Source: CAMTWZ01 sp041749075 (GTDB lineage Bacteria; Bacteroidota; Rhodothermia; Balneolales; HLUCCA01). Taken from it: a stretch of DNA of 64,000 nt. Position numbers and translations under genes: made by a program. The stretch spans positions 94,285 through 158,284 of the forward strand of contig JBGTBY010000030.1 of assembly GCA_041749075.1 (NCBI GenBank), read 5' to 3'. The notes beneath the pieces were generated by a model. That model did not search any database, was not told the origin of the DNA, and saw only the letters and a list, made by a program, of their open reading frames with translations. Positions 1 to 8,295 of this stretch are shown here, one piece after another (position 1 is the first letter of the stretch; each line of letters begins with the position of its first letter).

Positions 1-692
1 TGCAGTTCGGGAGCCATCACCAGGCGGACATCCCGATAGCGGCGATACACATACAAACTGTAACGTCCGCCATTGAACAGCGAAATCACCTGGATTTCAT
101 ATTTCTGCTCATCCCCACCCAATTCATCCAAGGTTTGGGCGATGATGGCTTCGATGTTGGCTTCGCGTCGTGCCGCTTTTTCTGCTTCGGTTTCATCAAG
201 CACTAGATTGTTTACCACTTCGGCGGTCACATCGCGCAATGAAATGAGTTGATCCACCCAAGCTTCCGGAATCGCGCGCTCATCCGATAATGTGGCTGCG
301 ACAAATCCATTATCGAGCAGGTTTTCGCCTTCCTTCGACACCGCGCTCACACTTTCACGGGCGCAGTGGTGGTTGGTCATCACCAATCCGCGGGGCGACA
401 CGAACGAGCCGGAACATCCCGGAATGCGCACAGACGACATCCGAGCTTTTTCCATCCATGCTTCGCTGGCTTCGAACCCATAGGTGCTGCTGAAATACTC
501 ATAAGGCGGATATTCGAAGGTCCACATCCGTCCGTTGTCAAATTCTTTCGCCGGGATGGCGCTGATGGTGGCCGCATCGAATCGCGATACCGTACGGATG
601 GAATCGATGGTGACGGTTTCAAGCAGTTCCGGTTTGCTGGTTGCGCATGCGCCGAGGAACAGCACAGCCGCTAGGAAATAGAAGGATTTCAT
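1..692 (-). CDS. Peptidase S46 family (DPP7/DPP11-like), N-terminal part
   Basis: This gene runs off the left edge, so only its first about 230 residues are present. They begin with a lipoprotein-type signal (MKSFYFLAAVLFLGAC, lipobox LGAC). The segment with GCSGSFVSP and then TNHHC is the hallmark of S46 dipeptidyl peptidases, where the first His of the HHC triplet region is the catalytic base; the Asp and Ser of the triad would lie in the missing part. These enzymes remove dipeptides from peptide N-termini in the periplasm or at the cell surface of Bacteroidota. The ATG at 692 is the first in frame and places the signal sequence correctly. DPP7 versus DPP11 specificity cannot be told from this fragment. 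Confidence 0.88.
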   Translation of the reverse strand, partial: MKSFYFLAAVLFLGACATSKPELLETVTIDSIRTVSRFDAATISAIPAKEFDNGRMWTFEYPPYEYFSSTYGFEASEAWMEKARMSSVRIPGCSGSFVSPRGLVMTNHHCARESVSAVSKEGENLLDNGFVAATLSDERAIPEAWVDQLISLRDVTAEVVNNLVLDETEAEKAARREANIEAIIAQTLDELGGDEQKYEIQVISLFNGGRYSLYVYRRYRDVRLVMAPEL

Positions 693-743
693 GAGAAGAT
701 GAAAAAAAGGAATAAGAATTCGACCTACTGAAAAATAAGGGAA

Positions 744-1670
744 TCAGACGAGCGAATCCCAATCGGCGCGACCCACAATCTGGTTCATGGCCACGGCCGA
801 TTCCACCCGCGCGCGATGATCGAAGGTGACATCAATCCGACCTAAAACAATCCCACTATGCCCGACTTGGGTCACCATCACACGCTGACCGACACTGTTC
901 GTCAGGATTTCCGGAGTGGGGATGAAGGTATGCGAATGTCCGCCGATGATCAGATCGATACCGCTCGATTTCTGAGCCAATTCCACATCATTTCTGTAGC
1001 CATGATGCGTGAGCGCGATCACATAATCGCAGTTCTTGCGGTACTTGAGAAAATTGCCATAATAATCGGCATATCGGTTCGGATTGAGAAAGCGAATGCC
1101 TTCGTGATGCGAGGCTAGTACCAATCCTGCAAAATCAACTCCGATTCCGAGAATCCCGATCTGCAAGCCGTCGATTTCTTTGATGATGTAGGGTTTCACG
1201 ACATCCGCCATAGGCGACGTCCCGAAATCATAATTCGCACAGACAAATGGAAACCGGCCGTGATGGTGGACGTTCATGAATCCGTCCACTTTGTTATCGA
1301 ACTCATGGTTTCCGATGGCCATCGCATCATATCCCATCATCGTCATCGCCTTGAAATCGGGCTCGGCGCTATAAAAATTGAAGTATGGCGTGCCTTGAAA
1401 GACATCGCCCGCATCCAATAACATCACATTTTGCTGTGAGGAACGAACATCCTTGATGAGAGTCGCGCGACGTGCGATGCCACCTAATCCCGCATTCGAA
1501 CCCGTTCCGGTGGGAAACGGATCGAGCCGGGCATGGGTATCGTTCGTGTGGAGGATGGATAAGACACGACTACCGCGCTTCGGTGCGCCGAAAAGCGATG
1601 ATGCGGGAAGTAGCCCGGTTCCCAGCGTCACCAAGCCCAACTGACGAAGAAAATTCTTGCGGGATGTCAT
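744..1670 (-). CDS. 5'-nucleotidase/UshA-type metallophosphoesterase domain protein
   Basis: A 308-residue calcineurin-like phosphoesterase, equivalent to the N-terminal catalytic half of UshA. The metal-binding motifs are in order: HTNDTHARLDP (about residues 41-51), DAGDVF, GNHEFD, THHGYRND and GGHSHTF. The start SRKNFLRQLG followed by a hydrophobic stretch resembles a Tat signal with one Arg of the twin pair replaced by Lys, so the product is probably exported folded with its metals. It ends before any 5'-nucleotidase C-terminal domain; that domain is encoded by the upstream gene, which overlaps this one by 4 bp. The two proteins presumably assemble into one periplasmic nucleotidase; that assembly is inferred. 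Confidence 0.9.
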   Translation of the reverse strand: MTSRKNFLRQLGLVTLGTGLLPASSLFGAPKRGSRVLSILHTNDTHARLDPFPTGTGSNAGLGGIARRATLIKDVRSSQQNVMLLDAGDVFQGTPYFNFYSAEPDFKAMTMMGYDAMAIGNHEFDNKVDGFMNVHHHGRFPFVCANYDFGTSPMADVVKPYIIKEIDGLQIGILGIGVDFAGLVLASHHEGIRFLNPNRYADYYGNFLKYRKNCDYVIALTHHGYRNDVELAQKSSGIDLIIGGHSHTFIPTPEILTNSVGQRVMVTQVGHSGIVLGRIDVTFDHRARVESAVAMNQIVGRADWDSLV

Positions 1671-2401
1671 CTTATGCGGCCCTCCAGACGTGGGTTTGGA
1701 TTCGGATTGAGGATGAACTGGCGGATGAAGATGTCACGCACATTCAAGGGATAATCCACACGCTCAAGCGGTTTCCATAACGTGGGGAAATCACCGCCAC
1801 CATCGGCCAGATAATTATGTGTGGCCACCCAGTAGATGGAATCGGGAATCACTGGCGCATTTCCAATCAACACATCCTGCGCTTTTCCATCTTCGATTCG
1901 AAAACGGATGCCACTTACCGGCTCCCCTCCGAACGCGGCGATTTCATCGGCAAGTGTCAACAATTGTGTTCCGTTGAACTTCATCACTACAAGCGCATTA
2001 TCGAACGGCATGAGTTCATAGACACGCCCGACCGTGATCGGACCTTCATCCAACGGAACCCGCAAGCCGCCGTTGTTGATGATGGCCATGTGAATGACAT
2101 GTCCGCGCAGCGATACCGCGGCGTATCGAACCATATCGGCGGTCAAATTCCCTAAGGTGCCTTCCGGCTTCGACTTGGTGATTTCATATGGCGCTTGGGC
2201 GATCACCATGCCCATGCTCACGACCAATCGGCTCGAGTAGGGATGCAGCAAGGCCAGAATGTCGGGATCGGAAATGACCGTCGAATCGATGCGGACATTG
2301 CGCTCCGTTTCATTCGTAACAACGGGATAGGTGATGGTAGCGGTGGAGGCGCATCCTTGCGCGACCAAAAGTCCGACGAGAAGCCAGTGGTTAATTCGCA
2401 T
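1667..2401 (-). CDS. 5'-nucleotidase C-terminal domain lipoprotein
   Basis: This 244-residue protein starts with a lipoprotein signal (lipobox VAQGC) and is otherwise a 5'-nucleotidase C-terminal domain. The motif NNGGLR (about residue 109) and the later THNYLADGGGDF correspond to the substrate-binding loops of UshA, which hold the base and ribose. It has no catalytic metallophosphoesterase domain of its own; that is supplied by the next gene (ATGA overlap at 1667-1670). Here the C-terminal-domain gene comes first in the operon, the reverse of the domain order in single-chain UshA. It is probably anchored in the outer membrane or periplasm and acts as the substrate-recognition subunit; this role is inferred. 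Confidence 0.87.
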   Translation of the reverse strand: MRINHWLLVGLLVAQGCASTATITYPVVTNETERNVRIDSTVISDPDILALLHPYSSRLVVSMGMVIAQAPYEITKSKPEGTLGNLTADMVRYAAVSLRGHVIHMAIINNGGLRVPLDEGPITVGRVYELMPFDNALVVMKFNGTQLLTLADEIAAFGGEPVSGIRFRIEDGKAQDVLIGNAPVIPDSIYWVATHNYLADGGGDFPTLWKPLERVDYPLNVRDIFIRQFILNPNPNPRLEGRIR

Positions 2402-3149
2402 CCTGTGCGCGCTGTCGGATCAGATCCTGGAACGTGAGGACACGGTACCCGGCCGGAATGTCCAGTTTCAACGTAGAAGCTGCTGCTTTTTTGATTTCGG
2501 TGAATTCGATCACTTCAAAGGTGGATCCGTTGTGGATGGTTTCGACCCGAAGCGGGGTTTGTCCGTCTCGGAATACGTCTTGAATGGGCAAGATACCGGA
2601 TATGCCCGCATCCGCAACCCAAGGTTCAGCCAACATTCCCCAGAAAATCCGGAAGCGGTCGCTGATCCATAATTTCGCACCACGAGCTTCGTCTTCCACC
2701 TTAGCTGACCAAACAATGGTCGGATATCCCAAGATGGTTTTTGTCGCAGTGGTCTCGGTCCATTCCAGATTCGGAACCGTGAAAAAGTTCAATGCATTCT
2801 GACTATCCTGCTTTCTGGCCATGGAAATCAGCGTGGAAATGGCTTGGATTTCCTCTTTCGACATCACAATGGCCGTTTTCTGATCGGTGAGAAACACGAA
2901 ATCTTGTTTGTCGTGACGAATGATGAGGTCTGTGGCACCCACTTCCTTCAAGATGCCGGATGGCTCCGTGCCACTGATCGCATACAAGCGGATTCGCTGA
3001 CGCGACATCTCGACCTGTAAGATTCGCTCACCGGATTTTGCGCCTCCAACTTCCGGTTTGTACCGATATAGGGTGAACGCGCCTTCGAAATACGTCGGAG
3101 GTTGCACAGTGAATGTGAGGGCGAAAACGACGAGTAGGATGTGGATCAT
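2391..3149 (-). CDS. Secreted protein, DUF4412-like
   Basis: A secreted protein of about 252 residues with a signal peptide (MIHILLVVFALTF) and no membrane segment after it. The mature start YFEGAFTLYRY, the many short beta-strand-like blocks and the size recall the periplasmic DUF4412/LolA-like beta proteins of Bacteroidota, but the family call is tentative. The ATG at 3149 is preferred over a start at 3188 because it puts the signal sequence first and gives the ATGA overlap with mnmA (3146-3149). The 3' end overlaps the following nucleotidase gene by 11 bp, so the four genes from mnmA downward probably form one operon. Its molecular function is unknown. Confidence 0.7.
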   Translation of the reverse strand: MIHILLVVFALTFTVQPPTYFEGAFTLYRYKPEVGGAKSGERILQVEMSRQRIRLYAISGTEPSGILKEVGATDLIIRHDKQDFVFLTDQKTAIVMSKEEIQAISTLISMARKQDSQNALNFFTVPNLEWTETTATKTILGYPTIVWSAKVEDEARGAKLWISDRFRIFWGMLAEPWVADAGISGILPIQDVFRDGQTPLRVETIHNGSTFEVIEFTEIKKAAASTLKLDIPAGYRVLTFQDLIRQRAQDAN

Positions 3150-4270
3150 GCTTCGATAAACGCAGGTTCTGTCACTTTCCGTATCCATCCACCTGCAACA
3201 ACATCATCCCCTTCATAACAGACCAATGCTTGACCCGGAGTGATGGCGCTTCGGCCTTCCGGAAAGCGGATGACAAGCTCATCATCAGCGGTCTGGGTCA
3301 GAAATCCATCCGCGCCGTCATCATTGTAACGAATGGCGCCGATCACCGGCATATCCGCCTCGGGAATCTTCGCGTACTTGCCGAAATTGATGCTCGCGGC
3401 ATACGCGGTGGTGTTAATCAAATCTTCCTCACCGCCAATCACGATGGTATTTGTGATGGGATCGATGTCGACCACATACACCGGTTTGCCCATCGGAAGA
3501 TGGAGTCCGCGACGCTGACCGATGGTATAAAATGGATATCCATGATGCTTGCCGACCACCTTCCCCGTTTTGTCGACGAAGTTTCCACCATCGACTTTGG
3601 ATTCGAGTCCGGGAACGCGGTCTTTCAAGAAGCGGCGATAGTTGTTATCCGGCACGAAACAGATTTCATAACTGTCTTTCTTGTTCGCCACATTTAATAG
3701 TCCGTGATCGGCGGCGAATTGACGGATTTCCGTCTTATGGAAGGATCCTAGTGGGAAGCGTGTCCGCGCCAAATGATGTTGAGCCACGCCCCAAAGCGCA
3801 TAGGATTGATCTTTGTTGTAATCCTTCCCGCGGGAAATCACAAAACGGTCGTTTTCGGGGCGGATGTTGGCATAATGTCCGGTCGCGATGAATTCGCAGC
3901 CCAGGCTGTCGGCGCGTTTCAGAAGAGCGGCCCATTTGATGTGGGTATTGCACAGCACGCATGGATTGGGCGTGCGACCTGCCATGTATTCATCCACAAA
4001 CCGGTCGATCACCCAATCGCCGAATTCTTCGCGGATGTCGACAATGAAATGATTGAAGCCATGTTTGAGCGCGATCTGACGGGCATCGTTCATCGATTCG
4101 AGCGTGCAGCATCCGGTTTCCTTATGCGATTTTCCGCCGGAGGAGCTGTAATCCCACGTTTTCATCGTGATTCCGATCACCTCGTACCCTTCCTCGGCCA
4201 GCATCACCGCCGCCACAGACGAATCGACACCGCCACTCATCGCCACCAACACACGTCCTTTTTTGCTCAT
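3146..4270 (-). CDS. mnmA: tRNA-specific 2-thiouridylase MnmA
   Basis: MnmA transfers sulfur to the 2-position of the wobble uridine of tRNA-Lys, -Glu and -Gln, using ATP to adenylate the base. The 374-residue length is normal. The PP-loop SGGVDSS lies at residues 12-18. The nucleophilic Cys107 sits in PNPCVLCNTH and the second catalytic Cys204 in YEICF; GHYANI also matches the family. ATG 4270 leaves only three residues before the strand leading to the PP-loop. The gene heads a minus-strand operon with unrelated periplasmic genes, so the linkage is probably only transcriptional. Confidence 0.97.
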   Translation of the reverse strand: MSKKGRVLVAMSGGVDSSVAAVMLAEEGYEVIGITMKTWDYSSSGGKSHKETGCCTLESMNDARQIALKHGFNHFIVDIREEFGDWVIDRFVDEYMAGRTPNPCVLCNTHIKWAALLKRADSLGCEFIATGHYANIRPENDRFVISRGKDYNKDQSYALWGVAQHHLARTRFPLGSFHKTEIRQFAADHGLLNVANKKDSYEICFVPDNNYRRFLKDRVPGLESKVDGGNFVDKTGKVVGKHHGYPFYTIGQRRGLHLPMGKPVYVVDIDPITNTIVIGGEEDLINTTAYAASINFGKYAKIPEADMPVIGAIRYNDDGADGFLTQTADDELVIRFPEGRSAITPGQALVCYEGDDVVAGGWIRKVTEPAFIEA

Positions 4271-4306
4271 GGGGGAAGATACGGAGAACGGGGAAATGAT
4301 GGAATC

Positions 4307-4345
4307 AAGTACTCAAGGACTCAAGTACTCAGGGACTCAAGGAAG
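4307..4345. repeat. Octamer tandem repeat, intergenic
   Basis: Four tandem 8-bp units (AAGTACTC, AAGGACTC, AAGTACTC, AGGGACTC) lie in the 186-bp gap between the divergent mnmA and 4457 genes. It resembles the heptamer arrays elsewhere in the window but has an 8-bp period. Confidence 0.75.
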
Positions 4346-4456
4346 AGGGGTCACTCCTCCCGAGCCCATATTTAATTGGGTTCCACCTAAATATTTGGCA
4401 TTGGTCGTTACATAGTTTAGATTCGTGAGTAGTCCTACACCATTTCCCTTCTTGCC

Positions 4457-5728
4457 ATGACCCCCATGTTCAGAATCTTCACATTAATAACGGGATTTCT
4501 CTTTCTGAGCAATGCCGCAACTGCACAGCCCCGGTATACTGGCCAAACCATTCAGGATATTCTAAACCAACCAGAAGACGAGATTGACTTAGGACTAGCA
4601 GTACTGGTTTTGGCGAAAGAAGCGTATCCGAGTTTAAATGTGAACCGCTTCTTGGATATTCTCGACTACCAAGCCCGTCAAGTTGACTATCTATTGCAGG
4701 GAGTTGAAGATCCTGAAGCCCGCATAGGTATGATGAACACTTACTTATATAAGCCGGGTTGGTGGAATGACTCCTTGACGTTCACTTACGACATCAATGA
4801 TTTGGAAGCCAGAGCCAAAGAAAATCAGTTTTTGAATGGCCTGATTTCTACACGCCGTGGATCCTGCGTCACGATGCCGATGTTGTGGATGGTGTTAGCC
4901 GACCGCTTGGGCTGGCCCGTTCACGCTGTGCTAAGTACCAAGCATTATTTTCTCCGATACGAAGACGACCGACTTGATCAGAAAAACATTGACGCCACGA
5001 TTTGGGGAAGTTATGCCTCAGATGAGCAATATCGGATGGATGGCCGCATTCCGGATCGTGCAATTGAGAATGGAGTCTTTTTGCGGTCTCTTACCCGAAA
5101 AGAATACCTGGCTGCCCTTCTGGTGAATCAAATGAGGCATTATCATGAACGGGAGCAGGATCTTGTGAAAGCCATCGAGTATTTAGAACTCGCCATTTCC
5201 ATCAACGAAACGCATTCTCCGGCATGGTGGAATGCGGGAGTGCTGTATTTGGAACAAGCTCGGAACCTTCAAAAAGAATGGGAAAATGAGATGCAGAAGG
5301 CCAACGATTCTGTTATGGCCGAGCTTGTAACAGCCTCAACCAGAAGTGATCAGGCCAAAACCTTACCACGACCTGAACACCGTTCGACACAATCTGACTC
5401 ATTTTTTCAGGTACCAGAGTTGGAATTCACGTTACCAACTACGTCTGGAAACCTATCCTTCGACATTCGACCCGTGACACACCATCGTGTTGGGATGGTC
5501 ATCGACAATGAACTTGCCGCAGAGCTCAATGAGCAAATTGAAGCGATAGCGCAACAGCTTGAACAAAAGTATGCTCCCATCATCATGGAAAACCTCTCTA
5601 AATCAAGACAATACCGGCAAAGGGCCACTGAATTGGGGATATCATTCGGATTCACAGATGAGTTCCTACTGAAACAGCAGCGAAGCGTTGAATTGCAGTC
5701 CATTAATGAAAACCAGAAACGACCATGA
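4457..5728 (+). CDS. Secreted transglutaminase-like (SirB1-type) TPR protein
   Basis: A 423-residue exported protein: signal peptide (residues 4-23, ending in ATAQ), then a domain like the transglutaminase-fold SirB1 family. The expected Cys is in RRGSCVTMPMLW (Cys137) and the His in STKHYFLRYE (His163). A TPR-like stretch follows at about 210-260 (YLELAISINETHSPAWWNAG) and a coiled-coil-like tail. SirB1-type domains have a papain-like Cys-His arrangement, but their biochemical role is mostly unknown. The second ATG (4466) may be the true start. The stop codon overlaps the ATG of the first mini-RHS gene by 4 bp, so the two are translationally coupled; whether this protein modifies or chaperones the RHS products is open. 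Confidence 0.72.
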   Translation: MTPMFRIFTLITGFLFLSNAATAQPRYTGQTIQDILNQPEDEIDLGLAVLVLAKEAYPSLNVNRFLDILDYQARQVDYLLQGVEDPEARIGMMNTYLYKPGWWNDSLTFTYDINDLEARAKENQFLNGLISTRRGSCVTMPMLWMVLADRLGWPVHAVLSTKHYFLRYEDDRLDQKNIDATIWGSYASDEQYRMDGRIPDRAIENGVFLRSLTRKEYLAALLVNQMRHYHEREQDLVKAIEYLELAISINETHSPAWWNAGVLYLEQARNLQKEWENEMQKANDSVMAELVTASTRSDQAKTLPRPEHRSTQSDSFFQVPELEFTLPTTSGNLSFDIRPVTHHRVGMVIDNELAAELNEQIEAIAQQLEQKYAPIIMENLSKSRQYRQRATELGISFGFTDEFLLKQQRSVELQSINENQKRP

Positions 5729-6387
5729 AAAAAAACCTCCTTCTTTTCATCCTCCTCTTTGCCAGCATTGGCTCCATCGCTGAAGCTGGGCGCATGTACG
5801 ATCCGGAGATTGCCCGTTTTTCGACTCCCGATCCCGCGCTAAGGGAACATACACCTAACGAACAGTTGGGGTTAATAAACGGAGGATTGCTTTCAAACAA
5901 TCCATACAACTACGCCTTAAACAATCCAGTCAAATATGTTGATCCTGATGGAAAATTACCGGTTTTAGCACCCGCTATACCTTTTATTGCCAAAGGTTTA
6001 GCAGTGGCTTACACTGCGTTAAAGGCGACTCTTATTACAGCTACTACTAGTGCAGTGGTATATACAGGTTATTTAGCATACGAAGAATTATCTGATAATC
6101 GTCTTACAACAGCTAATCCTTACACTGATCAAACAATTGATCAACTTGGAAAATCATTAAAAAGCTATGAAGATCTTTTAAATGAGCATACGCAAAAACT
6201 TGAAGATTATGTCCATAATCCAGATGCTCAAGATAATAGAGGTAGTTTAAAAAACGCAAAAAATGAACAAGAGAGAGAAAGTATAATTCGTGGCAGAGTT
6301 AGAGTACTTGAAACGCAAATTGAAAAACACAAGGTTGAGATTGAAAAAATTAAAAACGAAATAGAAAAAAGATCTACCAAAGAGTAA
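5725..6387 (+). CDS. Miniature RHS protein A with variable toxin-like tip
   Basis: A 220-residue protein in three parts. Residues 1-21 are a signal peptide (MKKNLLLFILLF, ending AEA). Next, immediately, comes the conserved end of the RHS-associated core: GRMYDPEIARFSTPDP, YNYALNNPVKYVDPDGK. Then comes a tip found in no other gene here. The tip has a hydrophobic stretch (about 80-115) and a charged helical end with NPDAQDNRGSLKNA, a pattern I recall from tips of full-length RHS proteins but cannot assign to a named toxin. Normal RHS proteins carry over 1000 residues of YD-repeat shell before this motif; here the shell is absent. The tip DNA is visibly more AT-rich than flanking chromosome. Export followed by antibacterial activity is an inference. 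Confidence 0.75.
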   Translation: MKKNLLLFILLFASIGSIAEAGRMYDPEIARFSTPDPALREHTPNEQLGLINGGLLSNNPYNYALNNPVKYVDPDGKLPVLAPAIPFIAKGLAVAYTALKATLITATTSAVVYTGYLAYEELSDNRLTTANPYTDQTIDQLGKSLKSYEDLLNEHTQKLEDYVHNPDAQDNRGSLKNAKNEQERESIIRGRVRVLETQIEKHKVEIEKIKNEIEKRSTKE

Positions 6388-6393
6388 AATTGT

Positions 6394-6684
6394 ATGCTTA
6401 TTAATTGTAACGAGCTGGAGATAGTAATTCGACGTATTTCGACTTACATAAGTCATTATAATGAATTTAATATTAATGAAGACTACTACTGGGACGTTTC
6501 CGAAGATTTAAAATATGTACTTGAAAAGCGTCCCGTAGACTTACAGGTTGGTTCGCTACATGACGATTTAGTCGAAATTATGAAACTATTAAATAGCGAC
6601 AGAATAGTAACACCAGTTGACTTGAATAGACTATCGGCTATTCTGAGCAAGATATCTCAACTAATAACAAAAGATAAGCTATGA
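6394..6684 (+). CDS. Small protein, candidate immunity gene for mini-RHS A
   Basis: A 96-residue acidic protein without signal peptide, starting 6 bp after the mini-RHS A stop. I recognise no family. It looks mostly helical (IVIRRISTYISHYN, LNRLSAILSKISQLI). Position, size and low GC fit a cognate cytoplasmic immunity protein, which in RHS and CDI systems directly follows the toxin tip. The function is inferred from context only. Confidence 0.55.
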   Translation: MLINCNELEIVIRRISTYISHYNEFNINEDYYWDVSEDLKYVLEKRPVDLQVGSLHDDLVEIMKLLNSDRIVTPVDLNRLSAILSKISQLITKDKL

Positions 6685-6704
6685 ATCAATCCAAGGTTAT
6701 TGGC

Positions 6705-7342
6705 GGCTTCTCATCATGGTAATACTGGTTCATGGCAACTTTTAGCGACTCAAAAAAAGCTATTAGCTTACAAGACATAGAAGCTATGGAGGCATACTCT
6801 GAACTGACATTTCCTAAGGTTTACAAGGATTTTTTACTGAAGCAAAATGGGGGGAGATGCTACCCAAGTATTTTCCGATTCATTCAAAGAGGACAACTTT
6901 CTGATTCAAGTGTGGATTGGTTCTTTTCCATACATGACGGCGAGTACAACAACCTAAAGAGGGAGATTAGAATGATGAAATTTGACGAAAAACGAATGCC
7001 AAATCATATTCTCCCCATTGCTTGTGACGCATTAGGTAATTTGATTTGCATTTCTTGCAGTGGCAAGGATCTCGGTGCTATTTACTTCTGGGATCATGAG
7101 AATGAAGTCGATTACAGCGTCTCCGATGATAGTGATTATTCCAATCTGTTTCATATCGCAGACAATCTTGAATCATTCTTGAACAGTCTGACCGAAACAC
7201 TTGATTAGATTAAATTGAAAAAAAACCTCCTTCTTTTCATCATCCTCTTTGCCAGTTTCGGCTCCATCGCTGAAGCTGGGCGCATGTACGATCCGGAGAT
7301 CGCTCGTTTCTCGACTCCCGATCCAGCGCTAAATGAGAAATC
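6705..7342 (+). repeat. Duplicated unit, copy 1 (SMI1 gene plus RHS head)
   Basis: This 638-bp stretch recurs at 8296-8934 as 639 bp with few substitutions. It holds 27 bp of leader, the complete SMI1/KNR4 gene and the first 128 bp of mini-RHS B. The copies start 1591 bp apart, and between them lie the unique tip of mini-RHS B and its own immunity candidate. This is the arrangement expected if recombination between repeated heads swaps or stacks tips. Confidence 0.9.
6732..7208 (+). CDS. SMI1/KNR4 family immunity protein
   Basis: A 158-residue cytoplasmic protein with the SMI1/KNR4 pattern: an N-terminal helix and YSELTFPKVYKDFLLKQNGG, then a middle reading ILPIACDALGNLICISCSG and IYFWDHENE. 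Proteins of this superfamily are the most common immunity proteins of bacterial polymorphic toxin systems and bind toxins directly. No toxin tip matching it is intact immediately upstream; 27 bp of leader shared with the second copy suggest that a tip once preceded it. The downstream mini-RHS B starts 6 bp later. A frameshifted near-identical copy lies at 8323-8800. It may be an orphan immunity gene kept for protection against siblings. Confidence 0.85.
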   Translation: MATFSDSKKAISLQDIEAMEAYSELTFPKVYKDFLLKQNGGRCYPSIFRFIQRGQLSDSSVDWFFSIHDGEYNNLKREIRMMKFDEKRMPNHILPIACDALGNLICISCSGKDLGAIYFWDHENEVDYSVSDDSDYSNLFHIADNLESFLNSLTETLD

Positions 7343-7958
7343 CCCTGCGGAACTGCTTGAATTACAGGATGGTAAACTGTACTCCCAATCACCATACAGC
7401 TACAGCTACAACAATCCAGTGCGATATGTGGATCCGGATGGCAAAACCCCTTGGGATGTACTAGACATTGGATTTGCACTTTGGAGTGTTAAAGATTTTG
7501 TCAAAAACCCATCATGGAGCAATCTCGGTTGGGCAACAGTGGATGTGGTAGGAGCAGCACTTCCTCTTGTTCCTACATCAGGATATTTTCGAAGAGGAGC
7601 GCAAGTGGCCGAAGCAGGAATGGATGTAGCTCGAGGGGCGGATAATGTCGCGGATGCGGCTAAAGTGGGAACTGAAATTTTTGGGGGTTTAACGGATGGG
7701 CAGAAGCTAAGTACTAGTGATGCATTAAATAAAGCAGAGGGATTTTTAGGGGCAGATTATAAGGAAACATCTAAAGGTATTTTTGTTTCAAACGATGGAA
7801 CTAGACGAGTCAGAATGACAGATTCGGATCTAAGTGGGCATAGTTCCGGTGTTGGGAAAAATCCTCACATAAATTTTGAAACCGGTCAAACCATAGTTGA
7901 TTCTAAGGGAAGAGAAATATTTCGGGTTATAGAGAACAAGCATATTCTTTATGACTAA
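7215..7958 (+). CDS. Miniature RHS protein B with toxin-like tip
   Basis: A 247-residue protein starting at TTG, with signal peptide and RHS core motif almost identical to protein A (GRMYDPEIARFSTPDP, YSYNNPVRYVDPDGK). After residue about 77 it diverges: first a segment resembling the pre-toxin linkers of RHS and CDI proteins (GAALPLVPTSGYFRRG, AADVARG-type Ala/Val-rich helix), then a C-terminal domain of about 80 residues with SNDGTRRVRMTDSDLSG and KNPHINFET. The conserved-looking RVRM..SDL..H...PHINFE spacing suggests a compact nuclease-like toxin, but I cannot name it. The stop overlaps the next gene by 8 bp. TTG is used because no ATG lies upstream of the signal peptide. Confidence 0.75.
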   Translation: MKKNLLLFIILFASFGSIAEAGRMYDPEIARFSTPDPALNEKSPAELLELQDGKLYSQSPYSYSYNNPVRYVDPDGKTPWDVLDIGFALWSVKDFVKNPSWSNLGWATVDVVGAALPLVPTSGYFRRGAQVAEAGMDVARGADNVADAAKVGTEIFGGLTDGQKLSTSDALNKAEGFLGADYKETSKGIFVSNDGTRRVRMTDSDLSGHSSGVGKNPHINFETGQTIVDSKGREIFRVIENKHILYD

Positions 7959-8262
7959 AGACCCGTTGACACCAGAAACTCTGAAAAACAGAATCTTATC
8001 TGAGTTATATCATTCGGATGAAGATGTCTTGTTTTTTACTTCTAGGATTAATCCGCAGATTGAAGAGTTTAATATTTCAATTGATTCTGAACTAACGATC
8101 CATTTATGGAATGTGTATGTAGATCCTGAGGATTCAAGTTTTCACTATGCCATTGTTTTTGAAGAAGAAGAAAATATATTTGGGTTAGCTCACTGCACTG
8201 AGAATGGCAACTATTTTATTGGGTATTATGGGAGTTTTTTAGACGCACTGCATTCTATGTGA
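7951..8262 (+). CDS. Small protein, candidate immunity gene for mini-RHS B
   Basis: A 103-residue acidic protein with no signal peptide whose ATG lies inside the last codons of mini-RHS B (8-bp overlap). That coupling is typical of toxin-immunity pairs. It contains alternating strands (SIDSELTIHLWNVYVD, HYAIVFEEEENIFGLAH) reminiscent of small alpha/beta immunity proteins. I recognise no named family; function is inferred from position and size. Confidence 0.6.
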   Translation: MTKDPLTPETLKNRILSELYHSDEDVLFFTSRINPQIEEFNISIDSELTIHLWNVYVDPEDSSFHYAIVFEEEENIFGLAHCTENGNYFIGYYGSFLDALHSM

Positions 8263-8295
8263 ATTTTTTAGAACCTGTACATCTATAACGCTAGT

